From NCBI GenBank assembly GCA_035294465.1, contig DATGKW010000064.1, positions 1 through 27,532 of the forward strand: DNA of 27,532 bases, given 5' to 3'. Position 1 is the first letter of the stretch. Each line of letters starts with the position of its first letter. Made by a program: the position numbers and the translations under genes. The notes below the pieces were generated by a model, which was not told the origin of the DNA, did not search any database, and was given only the letters and a program-made list of their open reading frames with translations. Below are positions 17,892-26,010 of the stretch, one piece after another. This DNA is from Paraktedonobacter sp035294465 (GTDB lineage Bacteria; Chloroflexota; Ktedonobacteria; Ktedonobacterales; Ktedonobacteraceae).

Positions 17892-18776
17892 TCAGGTACG
17901 AAAAACTTTCCTGGGGTGCCACGTGCCCGCCTGCTGCTGCCATTGAACGATGGCGATGAAGTTGCCAGCGGCATCGTAAACGCGGGCCAGTGCTCTTTCA
18001 TCGTGCGGACTCTCGCCGGCGAAGGCGTTGCCGTGCTTGACGCGTTCTGTCTCGGCGTCGGTGAGGTGCAACGCGGGATACTGCTCTAGCGCCTTATCAA
18101 TCGGCTGAGCATATCTGGCCAGCTCGTTTTGCTCAGCGGCACTGGCCAGTTCCTCTAACGTGACGCTCTCTTCCAGGCGGAACGGTCCGCTTCTGATCCT
18201 GATCAGCCCGCCCAGGTGGGCTCCGCAGCCCAGCTCCCTGCCTAGATCGTAGGCCAGCGAGCGAATGTAGGTTCCTTTGCTACACGCTATGTTCAGGACG
18301 AGCGTGGGATTTTGCCAGCTGGTAATCTCCAGGCGGGTAATTTCGACTGGCCGGGCTTCCAGCGTAATCGCTTCTCCGGCACGCGCGCGCTTGTACGCTG
18401 CCTGTCCCTGGATTTTGATCGCCGAGTAGCGCGGCGGAACTTGCATCACTCGCCCGCGAAAGCTCCCTAACGCGCGCGTGATCTCGTCCAGGCTGAGATG
18501 TTCGGTGCTTGCCGTGCGTGTGATCGCACCTTCGGCGTCGTAGGTATCGGTCTCGATTCCACATATGATGGTCGCCAGATACTCTTTGCCGCTTTCGCTG
18601 AGATAGTCGGCTACACGCGTGGCCTGACCGGTGCAAATGGGCAGCACGCCGCTGGCGGCTGGATCCAACGTCCCGGCGTGCCCCACGCTTCTCTGCTGTA
18701 ACAACCTCCGCATCCTCGCCACGACATCATGGGAGGTTATTCCTGTAGGTTTATGAATATTGAAAATTCCGTCCAT
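17892..18776 (-). CDS. truB: tRNA pseudouridine(55) synthase
   Basis: Converts U55 of tRNA T-loops to pseudouridine. 294 residues, normal for bacterial TruB. Seen: IHKPTGITSHDVV (7-19), GHAGTLDPAASGVLP (32-46) with catalytic Asp38, the RVMQVPPRYSAIKIQG segment and SKGTYIRSLAYDLGRELGCGAHL. The C-terminal domain (about 230-294) is a diverged PUA-like part. It lies just upstream of ribF, an ordering seen in many bacteria. Upstream of it is a strong GC-rich hairpin that separates it from the aminotransferase gene. Confidence 0.96.
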   Translation of the reverse strand: MDGIFNIHKPTGITSHDVVARMRRLLQQRSVGHAGTLDPAASGVLPICTGQATRVADYLSESGKEYLATIICGIETDTYDAEGAITRTASTEHLSLDEITRALGSFRGRVMQVPPRYSAIKIQGQAAYKRARAGEAITLEARPVEITRLEITSWQNPTLVLNIACSKGTYIRSLAYDLGRELGCGAHLGGLIRIRSGPFRLEESVTLEELASAAEQNELARYAQPIDKALEQYPALHLTDAETERVKHGNAFAGESPHDERALARVYDAAGNFIAIVQWQQQAGTWHPRKVFRT

Positions 18777-18820
18777 GGGGGTCTCTCTCCTCTGAATAAA
18801 TAAATCAAAGGGTGGGTGAA

Positions 18821-18876
18821 GGAGGCGGAGGTAAGCCCTCTAGCTGAATGATTTGGGGGGGCTTGCCTCCGCCTCC
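18821..18876 (-). terminator. Long GC-rich hairpin between the GabT-type gene and truB
   Basis: Arms 18821-18838 and 18859-18876 pair at 17 of 18 positions by Watson-Crick, and at the remaining position by a G-U pair in the plus-strand RNA only, around a 20-nt loop. On the minus strand the stem lies just after the gabT stop and is followed by TTCACCC and then T-rich sequence (ATTTATTTATT), so it probably terminates the aminotransferase transcript. The 11-bp motif CCTCTAGCTGA occurs in the loop (18837-18847) and again after the right arm (18882-18892). Confidence 0.55.
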
Positions 18877-18884
18877 GCTTTCCT

Positions 18885-20243
18885 CTAGCTGATCGAGTTA
18901 ACCGAAGCGGTAGCTACATTCGCGACGGTTGCCAGGGCCTCTTCCAGAATATCCAGGCCGCGTTTCAATTGCTCGTCGGTGATGTTCAGAGGAACCAGTA
19001 CGCGGATCACGTTGCTATACATACCGGCGTTGATCAGGACCAGGCCGCGCTGGTGGGCTGCTGCCAGGATATCGCTCACCGCCTGTGTGTCGGGTTCTTG
19101 TGTTGCGCGATCCTTGACCAGCTCCATCGCCAGCATACTTCCCAGGCCGCGCACATCGCCAATCATGGGGTATTGCTTCTGGAGTTGCAGGAAGCGCTCC
19201 ATCGCCACGCGCCCGATCTGGCGCGAGCGTTCGGCCAGGTCCTCACGCTCGTAGATATCCAGGACCGCCAGGGCGGCGGCGCAAGACACGGGGTTGCCGC
19301 TGTACGTACCGCCTAGTGTACCGGGCGGTGGCGCATCCATCACTTCCGCGCGCCCGACCACGGCGCTGATCGGCATACCAGCACCCATCGACTTCGCGAG
19401 AATCATCAGGTCTGGCTCGACGCCGTCGTGGTTGACCGCGAACATCTGACCGGTTCGGCAGAAGCCTGTCTGGATCTCGTCAGCGATAAACAGGATACTA
19501 TGCTCCTCGCAAATAAGCTTGAGCTCCTTTAAAAATCCAGGCGGTGCAGGCATAAAGCCGCCTTCGCCCTGCACCGGCTCTACAATGATCGCCGCAACCT
19601 GGTCAGGCGCAACCTCGCCGATGAACATGCGCCTCAGTTCGGCAATGCAGGCATCTAAGGCCGCGCTGGGAGTCATCTTCATGCGATAAGGATAGGGGAA
19701 TGGAGCGCGATAAATCTCCGGGGCATAGGGGCCGAAGCGATATTTATAAGGTTTCACTTTGGCGGTCATCGACATGGTGAGCAACGTGCGGCCATGAAAG
19801 CCATTGTCAAAAACAATGATCGCGGGCCGCCCGCTGGCGTAACGCGCAATCTTGACCGCGTTCTCTACGGCCTCGGCGCCACTGTTAAAAAAGATGGCCT
19901 TCTTAGAGAATTCGCCGGGGACCAGTTTGCTGAGGCGTTCGGCCAGTTTGACGTAGGGTTCGTACATTATCACGCTAAAGCAGGTATGCGTGAATTTCGC
20001 AGCTTGCTCGGTGATGGCCGTGAAGACTTCAGGGCGCGAGTGGCCAACGTTCATTGTGCCAATGCCTCCGGCGAAGTCAATATACCGGTTGCCATCAACA
20101 TCTTCGATCATCGCGCCCTCGGCTCGCGCAACGAAAATATTCATCGCGGCAGAGGCGCCGCGTGCGACAAATTGTTGCTTGCGTGCCAGCAGCTCGCGAG
20201 ATTTTTCTCCGGGAATGCCCAGATATGGCGTTGCCTCTGACAT
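18885..20243 (-). CDS. gabT: GabT-type class III aminotransferase (4-aminobutyrate aminotransferase-like)
   Basis: PLP enzyme of the class III (omega) aminotransferase family, closest in pattern to 4-aminobutyrate aminotransferases, which transfer the amino group of GABA or a related omega-amino acid to 2-oxoglutarate. With the chosen ATG it has 452 residues. Seen: FAGGIGTMNVGHSRPEV, FFNSGAEAVENAVKIAR, the FHGRTLLTMSMTAK segment, ADEIQTGFCRTG with the PLP-binding Asp, and ILAKSMGAGMPISAVVGR with the Schiff-base Lys near 283. A longer reading could start at 20327, but the ATG at 20243 has GAGGAGG just upstream and a -10-like box lies inside the extra stretch. It stands alone. Substrate is inferred from family only; ornithine or beta-alanine transaminases are alternatives. 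Confidence 0.85.
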   Translation of the reverse strand: MSEATPYLGIPGEKSRELLARKQQFVARGASAAMNIFVARAEGAMIEDVDGNRYIDFAGGIGTMNVGHSRPEVFTAITEQAAKFTHTCFSVIMYEPYVKLAERLSKLVPGEFSKKAIFFNSGAEAVENAVKIARYASGRPAIIVFDNGFHGRTLLTMSMTAKVKPYKYRFGPYAPEIYRAPFPYPYRMKMTPSAALDACIAELRRMFIGEVAPDQVAAIIVEPVQGEGGFMPAPPGFLKELKLICEEHSILFIADEIQTGFCRTGQMFAVNHDGVEPDLMILAKSMGAGMPISAVVGRAEVMDAPPPGTLGGTYSGNPVSCAAALAVLDIYEREDLAERSRQIGRVAMERFLQLQKQYPMIGDVRGLGSMLAMELVKDRATQEPDTQAVSDILAAAHQRGLVLINAGMYSNVIRVLVPLNITDEQLKRGLDILEEALATVANVATASVNSIS

Positions 20244-20317
20244 AAAAAGCCTCCTCACCTGGGAAAGCAGCGCTGATACGGGAGTAGTCTTCCTGCTTGA
20301 TACACTTTCTGATTCCC

Positions 20318-20323
20318 ATTCTA
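20318..20323 (-). promoter_or_regulatory. Extended -10 candidate for the GabT-type gene
   Basis: TAGAAT on the minus strand, preceded one base away by TG (extended -10), about 75 bp before the ATG at 20243. No clear -35 box is seen. Its position argues against the longer 20327 start. Confidence 0.3.
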
Positions 20324-20378
20324 CCATATCTCTTCCAGAGTATCTGACTGCCTCCCTAAACGTTTTACGAGGAGGTCA

Positions 20379-21023
20379 TCAGCATTGGCCTGGGTTGGCG
20401 AAAGTAGAACTGGCCTGGTTTAGCAGCGATGCGGGGGGCTGATGGACATGGGCAAACACCGACGAATAATTTTGCAAAAACCCATCGTTATTCTCGCCCA
20501 GCGGCCAGTAGACAAAGGCTACTCGCCCGATAATATTCGCTCTGGGCACGAAGCCCCAGACGCGCGAGTCGCAACTGACTGCCCGGTTATCTCCCAGCAC
20601 AAAATATTCGTTGGCAGGCACCCGCAGGTTTGTAATAGTGTGCGTGCCAGGCGGTACTCCCTGATTCTGCGGAGCCACATAAGGTTCGTTGAGCGTCACT
20701 CCATTGACGATTACAGTGGTACCGTGAATGGTGATGATGTCCCCGGGAATGCCGATGATGCGCTTCACAAAATCCTCCTGCGGATCAGGTGGAGCGACAA
20801 AGACGATCACATCTCCCCGCGCTGGCTGGTGGAACATATAGGTCCACTTGTCCACCAGAACAAGCTCCGTGTTGTGTAGATTGGGCTCCATACTCGTGCC
20901 ATCGACATTAAAATTCTGAACAGCAAAACGAATAATCAGAAACATCAGAAGTGTTAAGACTATTGTCTCGATAATCTCGCGCACCAGGCGAAAACGCTTC
21001 TCGAAATTGAATTCAGGATTCAT
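20379..21023 (-). CDS. lepB: Signal peptidase I
   Basis: Cleaves signal peptides from exported proteins on the outer face of the cytoplasmic membrane. Using the ATG at 21023 it has 214 residues. A membrane helix at about 17-36 is followed by the catalytic Ser44 in DGTSMEPNL and Lys87 in FVKRIIGIPGD, then the conserved GDNRAVSCDSRVWGFV box. The active Ser-Lys dyad is complete. A GTG at 21059 would add 12 residues but has no ribosome binding site; GGGGGAAG stands close before the 21023 ATG. The C-terminus (about 30 residues beyond the last conserved strand) is rich in Gln, Ala and Ser and looks non-conserved. Only one membrane segment is predicted, as in Gram-positive enzymes. Confidence 0.93.
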   Translation of the reverse strand: MNPEFNFEKRFRLVREIIETIVLTLLMFLIIRFAVQNFNVDGTSMEPNLHNTELVLVDKWTYMFHQPARGDVIVFVAPPDPQEDFVKRIIGIPGDIITIHGTTVIVNGVTLNEPYVAPQNQGVPPGTHTITNLRVPANEYFVLGDNRAVSCDSRVWGFVPRANIIGRVAFVYWPLGENNDGFLQNYSSVFAHVHQPPASLLNQASSTFANPGQC

Positions 21024-21247
21024 CTCTTCCCCCAAAATCCTTTCAGGCGATATTTTCACCAGAGGGATGGTATGATGTCATTAATAGAAACGGCGCAGCG
21101 GAACACAATCACGCTCTGCCTGGTTCTTTTGGGCTTTACCTCCATCCCTGAAAACGAAGTGAAGCGAAAGATGGTCAGCGGGTTGCTCTTTTGCGTCTTG
21201 CCTGGTAACAGCGGCGCGACTTGTAGATTTGTAAAAGAGGGACTTGC

Positions 21248-21703
21248 TTATCTGCCCATGACTGTGCGCTGCTGGCGGGAGTAGAAGGCGTAGAGCACGA
21301 TTCCCAGCACGGTCATCAGGAGGCCGGCGAGGCCCATTACAACTGAGAGCACAATCCCGCCAGCCCCTGGTCCGCTTCCGCCGCTCGCATTATTATTCGG
21401 CGTCGCGGTCGCGGTCGGCGATGGGCTGGGAGTTGGCGAAGGGGTAGCAGTGGGTGTGGGCGTGGGTGTTGCCGTTGGGGCAGCAGTGGGCGTAGGGGAT
21501 GGCGTGGGAGATGGAGTGGGCGTAGGGGATGGCGTGGGCGTGGGTGTTGCCGTGGGGGTCGCGGTAGGGGTTCCCTGAAGAGAACTGGTGGAGAGCGCAG
21601 AAACGCTAGAACCAGGCCGGGTCAGGACCAGCCAGCTAAAACCAAGCAGGTAGAGCAGGCAGCAAGAGAACAGAAGCGCCACACGTAAGCGGTTTTTCGA
21701 CAC
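21248..21703 (-). CDS. Thr-Pro-repeat membrane protein of unknown function
   Basis: 151 residues starting at GTG, with AAGGGGG upstream. An N-terminal hydrophobic segment (about 8-27) looks like a signal peptide or anchor. Residues 45-102 are almost only Pro, Thr, Ser and Ala in a TPTPTPSPTP pattern, a stiff, probably extracellular and possibly glycosylated linker. After a short Gly/Asn/Ser spacer, a second membrane helix (about 117-143) ends in a short basic tail. It may be a two-helix protein whose outside loop is the repeat, or a cleaved precursor with a C-terminal anchor. No sorting motif such as LPxTG is seen. No family is recognised; such proteins are typically variable between strains. 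Confidence 0.7.
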   Translation of the reverse strand: MSKNRLRVALLFSCCLLYLLGFSWLVLTRPGSSVSALSTSSLQGTPTATPTATPTPTPSPTPTPSPTPSPTPTAAPTATPTPTPTATPSPTPSPSPTATATPNNNASGGSGPGAGGIVLSVVMGLAGLLMTVLGIVLYAFYSRQQRTVMGR

Positions 21704-21765
21704 AAGAACCCCCTTAAAAATGTGTTGTTTTTCTCTTCTTTGAAACGTTGCAGCGCCTGATCATG

Positions 21766-21780
21766 TAACAAGGCTTGTTA
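21766..21780. promoter_or_regulatory. Perfect 15-bp palindrome (operator-like)
   Basis: TAACAAG, a central G, and CTTGTTA form a perfect 7-1-7 palindrome in the 220-bp gap between the rlmB stop and the Thr-Pro-repeat gene. It lies about 60 bp before that gene's GTG start. It could be a site for a dimeric repressor; no regulator gene lies next to it. Nothing else is recognised in this gap. Confidence 0.3.
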
Positions 21781-21923
21781 TTTCTCTGATTCGGCAGCTT
21801 GCATCTTGCGCGAGCAGTATGGGCGCGTAACATACTTGCGGGCTGCTTGGGATACAGGTGTGGTGTTGGCTGATACCGTGCGAGCAAGGCGGCCAGGTCC
21901 TTGTATGAACTTCATGATGCATG

Positions 21924-22670
21924 TTAGCGTGCTTTTTGTGTGCGCTGGCGCAGGGCCTCGTAGAGAACAATGCTACCGGCCACCGCTGCGTTGAGCGAAG
22001 CGATCTGCCCTCGCATAGGCAGGCGGATCAACAGATCGCAGTGCTCACGCACCAGGCGGCTGATTCCTTTGCCCTCACTGCCCACGACCAGCGCCAATGG
22101 TCCCGTTAGATCGGCCTGGGTATATTCTGTTCGGCTTTCGCCTGCCAGGCCGATAACCCAGAGGTTCTCTTTTTTCAGCGCGTCAATCGTGTGGGTTAGA
22201 TTTATCACCTGCGCGATCAGCAGGTGCTCGGTCGCGCCTGCCGATGTTTTGACTACGGTGGCATTGACCTCCGCGGCCTGGTGTCTGGGGAGAATGACGC
22301 CATGGACGCCCGCCGCCTCCGCCGTGCGAATCAGCGAACCCAGATTGTTCACATCCTGAATGGCGTCGAGTAGCAGCAGAAAAGGCTCTTCATGCTTCCC
22401 ACGCGCGAAGGACAGGATTTCATCAAGTGTGGCGTAGCGACGGGCCTCGACCACCGCCAGGCAGCCCTGGTGAACGGCCCCCAGGCTCAACTGGTCGAGG
22501 CGCTGGCGCGAGACGGTTTCTATCGGAATTTGCCGGCGCTCGGCCTCTTGCAGAATTGTGGCCAGCGCCGGGGCTTCGTGCAGTCCTTCGGCCAGCAACA
22601 GACGCTTGACCTTACGCGGCGAATGGAGCGTTTCAAGTACCGGGTTTCGCCCCCAGATATACTCAGGCAT
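21924..22670 (-). CDS. rlmB: RlmB-type 23S rRNA (guanosine-2'-O-)-methyltransferase
   Basis: SpoU-family enzyme using S-adenosylmethionine to methylate the ribose of a guanosine in 23S rRNA (Gm2251 in E. coli). 248 residues, typical for RlmB. The N-terminal substrate-binding domain starts with IWGRNPVLETLHSP. The catalytic SPOUT knot has motif 1 LLDAIQDVNNLGSLIRTAEAAG (the Asn/Arg residues), motif 2 LALVVGSEGKGISRLV and motif 3 LPMRGQIASLNAAVAGSI. The group also contains TrmH-like tRNA enzymes, but the N-terminal domain supports RlmB. It lies after the PLP enzyme gene on the same strand, about 98 bp away. Confidence 0.9.
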   Translation of the reverse strand: MPEYIWGRNPVLETLHSPRKVKRLLLAEGLHEAPALATILQEAERRQIPIETVSRQRLDQLSLGAVHQGCLAVVEARRYATLDEILSFARGKHEEPFLLLLDAIQDVNNLGSLIRTAEAAGVHGVILPRHQAAEVNATVVKTSAGATEHLLIAQVINLTHTIDALKKENLWVIGLAGESRTEYTQADLTGPLALVVGSEGKGISRLVREHCDLLIRLPMRGQIASLNAAVAGSIVLYEALRQRTQKAR

Positions 22671-22768
22671 CGGGCCTTAGACCTCCGTGCAATTATCCAG
22701 CTATTTGCTGAGCAGCGTCCATAAGCTTACGCCGTTGGGTGCCGCGTTGTCAAATCCTTGCCTGGGCC

Positions 22769-24259
22769 TCAGCAATGTTCCCTGAAAGGAAGGTTCTGCT
22801 CGCCCGGTAGGTAATCGATAAAGGACTCGAAAAATTGCATGCAGCGGTAAACGTCGGCGAAGTTCGAGGCCAGGCCGAGGGAGACGCGGATGGCCCCCAT
22901 ACTTTGCAGTCCCAGGCGAGCAAGGTACTCATCCATAGTCAATCTGGCAGCTTCGTTGCCAATGTGAGTGCGCAATGCCTGCTCTGAAAGATTGAAAGCC
23001 CCCTCACCAGCACCAGGATTACAAAAGCAGCCTGTACGCAGCGAGAGGCGAAAAGCGCTGGCCTCGCGGTCGATGATGCGTTCATCAACGATCAAGCCAT
23101 CAGGGGTAAGAACATTGAGCGCGAGAGTGCCTCCTCTCATGTGGCAATGACGCGGGCCGTAAATCTCTACAACCGCCCGGCCATTGCTGTGCTGCAGGGA
23201 GAGCAGATTATCGATAAGCCAGGCCGTCAGACACATGACGCGGGTGTGAATCGTCTCAATCCCGATGTTCTGGATATACTTTAAGCCTATCTCGATGGCA
23301 GGGAGCAGAAGATAGTTGAGCGTACCATCTTCAAAGGCTGCCGCCCCTTCAAGCATATAATAGGCATCGCCTTGCACCGATACAGCCCAGATCGTTCCGC
23401 CGGCAAACCAGGGGCGCCGCAATTTTGCCAGAGCGGCTTTGCGAGCGATCAGGCAACCTGCACCGGTAGGATAGCCGAAGATCTTATAAAACGAGAGGGG
23501 AACAAAATCAGGATGCCATACGCTTAAATCGAGATTATTGCTCGGAACAAAGGCCGCTCCGTCGAGCAAGACATCCCAGCCCCTGGCCTGGGCAAGCGCG
23601 CACCACTCCAGCGGGTGTTGCACGCCCGTAAAGTTTGACTGAGCGGGGTAGGCGAAGAGATTATGGTGTTCTGGGGATGCCTGATCGAGTAAAGCGAATA
23701 GTTGGGATTCATCTACACGAAGCTCCGGCAGCACAAGAGGTACATACGTGTGAGTCGCCCCTCGTGCTCTGGCGAATTCGCGGATACCATTGACGGAGTT
23801 ATGATTGTCGAAAAGGAGCAAGAACTGGCCGCCAGGAGCAAAAGGGTAGGACTCGCCGACAAGCTTGAGAGCACCGCTAGCATTAGGGGTAAAGATGACA
23901 ACATATTCCTGGGGCGAGGCATGGAAGTATTCAAGAACAAAAGCCCGCGCTCGCTCGCATAGATCGGTCATGGCCTGAGAGGTGGGACTGGTCGAATGTG
24001 GGTTGCCAAAAACGTTGTGGCGCAACAATTCCATATGCTCATGCAACTGGCACTCAGCGTAGAGGCCGCCGCCGGTATAATCGAGGTAAGTGTGCCCTTG
24101 CTCATCCAGGCGGGCATATTCTGTTGCTCGTAGTGTGTCCAGCAAGCCGGTACTATCAAAAGAAGGATGTGCCTGGCGAAATGCCTCTAGATCTGCATTC
24201 ATGCGTTCTGCCGTGTAGCGAGAGGGATTGCCGATCAGCTTTACCCGCTTGTTTCCCAA
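22769..24259 (-). CDS. Class V aminotransferase / molybdenum cofactor sulfurase-like PLP enzyme
   Basis: 496-residue PLP enzyme of the cysteine desulfurase-like class V family. Seen: TYLDYTGGGLYAECQL (57-72), GNPHS (86-90), the PLP Asp in LLDGAAFVPS (Asp233), the Schiff-base Lys259 in LSFYKIFGYPTGAGC and RTGCFCNPG (408-416) with Cys411 and Cys413. The last two features resemble the N-terminal domain of eukaryotic Moco sulfurase (MOCOS/ABA3), which takes sulfur from cysteine; one of these cysteines would carry the persulfide there. No C-terminal MOSC domain is present, so it may serve another acceptor. The start is TTG with AGGAG upstream; a promoter candidate sits before it. Function as desulfurase is inferred. 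Confidence 0.8.
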   Translation of the reverse strand: MGNKRVKLIGNPSRYTAERMNADLEAFRQAHPSFDSTGLLDTLRATEYARLDEQGHTYLDYTGGGLYAECQLHEHMELLRHNVFGNPHSTSPTSQAMTDLCERARAFVLEYFHASPQEYVVIFTPNASGALKLVGESYPFAPGGQFLLLFDNHNSVNGIREFARARGATHTYVPLVLPELRVDESQLFALLDQASPEHHNLFAYPAQSNFTGVQHPLEWCALAQARGWDVLLDGAAFVPSNNLDLSVWHPDFVPLSFYKIFGYPTGAGCLIARKAALAKLRRPWFAGGTIWAVSVQGDAYYMLEGAAAFEDGTLNYLLLPAIEIGLKYIQNIGIETIHTRVMCLTAWLIDNLLSLQHSNGRAVVEIYGPRHCHMRGGTLALNVLTPDGLIVDERIIDREASAFRLSLRTGCFCNPGAGEGAFNLSEQALRTHIGNEAARLTMDEYLARLGLQSMGAIRVSLGLASNFADVYRCMQFFESFIDYLPGEQNLPFREHC

Positions 24260-24334
24260 GGACTGGCTCCTTTCCTGCTAAGCTTTGAGTCTTTCAAGTG
24301 GCTATTCATTCGACATTTTAAATATTCTAGTGAC

Positions 24335-24363
24335 AGTATAGTGTGCTAGAAATAATTAGACAA
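24335..24363 (-). promoter_or_regulatory. Promoter candidate for the MOCOS-like PLP enzyme gene
   Basis: On the minus strand TTGTCT (24358-24363) and TATACT (24335-24340) are 17 bp apart; the -35 box overlaps the rnhB stop codon region. It leaves a leader of about 70 nt before the TTG start. This suggests transcription separate from the rpsT-rplS-rnhB group. Confidence 0.5.
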
Positions 24364-25030
24364 CCTGTCCTTCGTCCTCAGAAAACAATCCGTGTAGAGC
24401 GCGCACGGGGGCGAAGCTCTGGCGGTGGTGAGGAGTAGCTCCGTAGGCTGAGAGCGCGGCCAGGTGCGCAGGTGTCCCATAGCCTTTGTGCTGAGCGAAG
24501 CCATACTCTGGGTACTCCTGGTGCAATTGGAGCATCAGTCGATCACGGGTCACTTTGGCAATGACTGAAGCTGCAGCAATCGAGAGGCTGCGCTGGTCCC
24601 CCTTAATCAGCGCGCGCTGGGGGAGTGGAACATCGCGCAGGTGTAGGGCATCGAGCAGAAGCGCCTGGGGTGCAGGCGAAATCTGGGCGAGCGCGTCTTT
24701 CATCGCCTGTTTGGTGGCTTGCAAAATGTTGCAGCGGTCGATCAGCTCGACCGAACCAATGCCCACACCTATAGAAAGCGCGTGCTGCTGAATGACTTTG
24801 AACAGGCGCTCGCGGGCCTGGGCTGTCAATTGCTTGGAGTCGCGCACTCCCTCCAGCAGCATCGAGATTTCCTCGTTCAGGGGCAACATAACTGCCGCAG
24901 CCACCACCGGCCCGGCTAGGCAGCCGCGGCCAGCCTCGTCCAGACCCGCGACAAAAGAATAGCCCTGACCAAGCAGGGCTATTTCTTCTTCGATTGTCGG
25001 GAGTTGAGGACTAATCTTCGGTTTCCTCAC
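24356..25030 (-). CDS. rnhB: Ribonuclease HII
   Basis: Cuts RNA in RNA-DNA hybrids and single ribonucleotides in DNA. 224 residues. The four metal-binding carboxylates expected for the family are seen: Asp31 and Glu32 in GLDEAGRGCLAGPVV, Asp127 in LLLDALHL and Asp145 in IKGDQRSLSIAAASVIAKVTRDR. Further matches are DSKQLT and YGFAQHKGYGTPAHL. The start is a GTG at 25030 inside the end of rplS, giving a 20-bp overlap and likely coupled translation. rplS-rnhB is a frequent bacterial pairing. Confidence 0.95.
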   Translation of the reverse strand: MRKPKISPQLPTIEEEIALLGQGYSFVAGLDEAGRGCLAGPVVAAAVMLPLNEEISMLLEGVRDSKQLTAQARERLFKVIQQHALSIGVGIGSVELIDRCNILQATKQAMKDALAQISPAPQALLLDALHLRDVPLPQRALIKGDQRSLSIAAASVIAKVTRDRLMLQLHQEYPEYGFAQHKGYGTPAHLAALSAYGATPHHRQSFAPVRALHGLFSEDEGQVV

Positions 25031-25529
25031 TGCTTTCCATCTCCACCTCGGCTTCCGCGGCCTGGGCAGCGGCCTCTTTTATGGCAGCCTCTTTAGCAGC
25101 GGCTTTGGCAGCCTGGGCAGCCTCTTTAGCAGCAACTTCCTTCGCGGACATGGGGCGAACTTCTTTCAGGCGAGCAGCTTTGCCGGTCAGACCGCGCAGA
25201 TAGTACAACTGCTGGCGGCGCACGCGAGCATGGCGCAGCACCTCAATTTTTTCAATACGTGGGGAATGGAGCAGGAATGTACGCTCGACCCCTACGCCGT
25301 GCGTAATGCGGCGAACCGTGAAATTGCGATTCACGCCGCCGCCCCGCAGGCGCATCACCACGCCCTCGAATGGCTGGAGGCGCTCGCGGTTCCCCTCAAC
25401 AACTTTCACTTGCAGGCGCACTGTATCGCCCGACCTGATTTCCGGTAAATCCTGACGGATCTGGGCGTTTTCAACCGCCAGCAGCAGGGCCCTGCCGGCG
25501 GGTTTTGCCACCGTCTCTTTCTCGGCCAT
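25011..25529 (-). CDS. rplS: 50S ribosomal protein L19 with C-terminal Ala/Glu/Lys extension
   Basis: L19 lies at the 30S-50S interface of the ribosome. The first 125 or so residues are a normal L19: IRSGDTVRLQVKVVEGNRERLQPFEGVVMRLRGGG and the ITHGVGVERTFLLHSPRIEKIEVLRHARVRRQQLYYLR block, ending with LTGKAARLKE. Usual length is about 115, whereas this one has 172. The extra tail (about 128-172) is nearly all Ala, Glu and Lys and predicted to be helical, ending in an acidic stretch. The start follows AAGGAGA. It overlaps rnhB by 20 bp; upstream is a 149-bp gap to rpsT. Confidence 0.96.
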   Translation of the reverse strand: MAEKETVAKPAGRALLLAVENAQIRQDLPEIRSGDTVRLQVKVVEGNRERLQPFEGVVMRLRGGGVNRNFTVRRITHGVGVERTFLLHSPRIEKIEVLRHARVRRQQLYYLRGLTGKAARLKEVRPMSAKEVAAKEAAQAAKAAAKEAAIKEAAAQAAEAEVEMESSEETED

Positions 25530-25678
25530 ATTGTCTCCTTCTTCCTGTGCGCGTTGTGCTCAGCCCGTGGCATGTGTAATGCATAATTGATGGTATCGGG
25601 ACTGTTGCCGGCTGTATGCTGACCCTCGGACCCATTCCTACTCTCTATCGGCGTAAACAGAGCGTTCCGCGCTGCGCT

Positions 25679-25948
25679 TTACTGTACTTCTGCTATGGAT
25701 TTGTTTAGCTGCTTCATCAGCCGAGATTTGCGACGAGCAGCGTTGTTGCGATGAATCACACCTTTTTTCGCGGCGCGATCCAGTTCGCTTACTGCGGCGC
25801 GCACCGCAGCCTCCGCATCCACGCCGGAGGCAATCGCCTGGCGCGCTTTTGTCACGTGTGTTTTCACAATCGACTTGACCATGCGATTGTGCAGGCGGCG
25901 CTTCTTCTCCTGACGCATCCGCTTGGCGGCCGAAGCATTATTGGGCAT
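25679..25948 (-). CDS. rpsT: 30S ribosomal protein S20
   Basis: Primary 16S rRNA-binding protein of the small subunit. 89 residues, the expected size, basic and Ala-rich with the typical pattern NNASAAKRMRQEKKRRLHNRMVKS and a C-terminal NAARRKSRLMKQLN helix. The ATG follows AGGAAGGAT. Its own strong promoter lies about 150 bp upstream, with a structured leader between them. In E. coli S20 represses its own translation; whether the leader here does this is not known. Confidence 0.96.
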   Translation of the reverse strand: MPNNASAAKRMRQEKKRRLHNRMVKSIVKTHVTKARQAIASGVDAEAAVRAAVSELDRAAKKGVIHRNNAARRKSRLMKQLNKSIAEVQ

Positions 25949-26010
25949 GTAAATATCCTTCCTCGGAACATCTACCCCTTCACATGGGTATCCTTAATCC
26001 GCTTTGGCAA

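Noticed and set aside
21404..21576. GTG-rich tandem pattern taken at first for a non-coding repeat or CRISPR-like array
   Set aside because: There are no regular spacers; the pattern is explained by Thr-Pro codons in an open frame with signal and anchor helices.
25652..25680. Hairpin just after the rpsT stop as terminator
   Set aside because: The stem has several mismatches and no T run follows, so it is not listed as a terminator.
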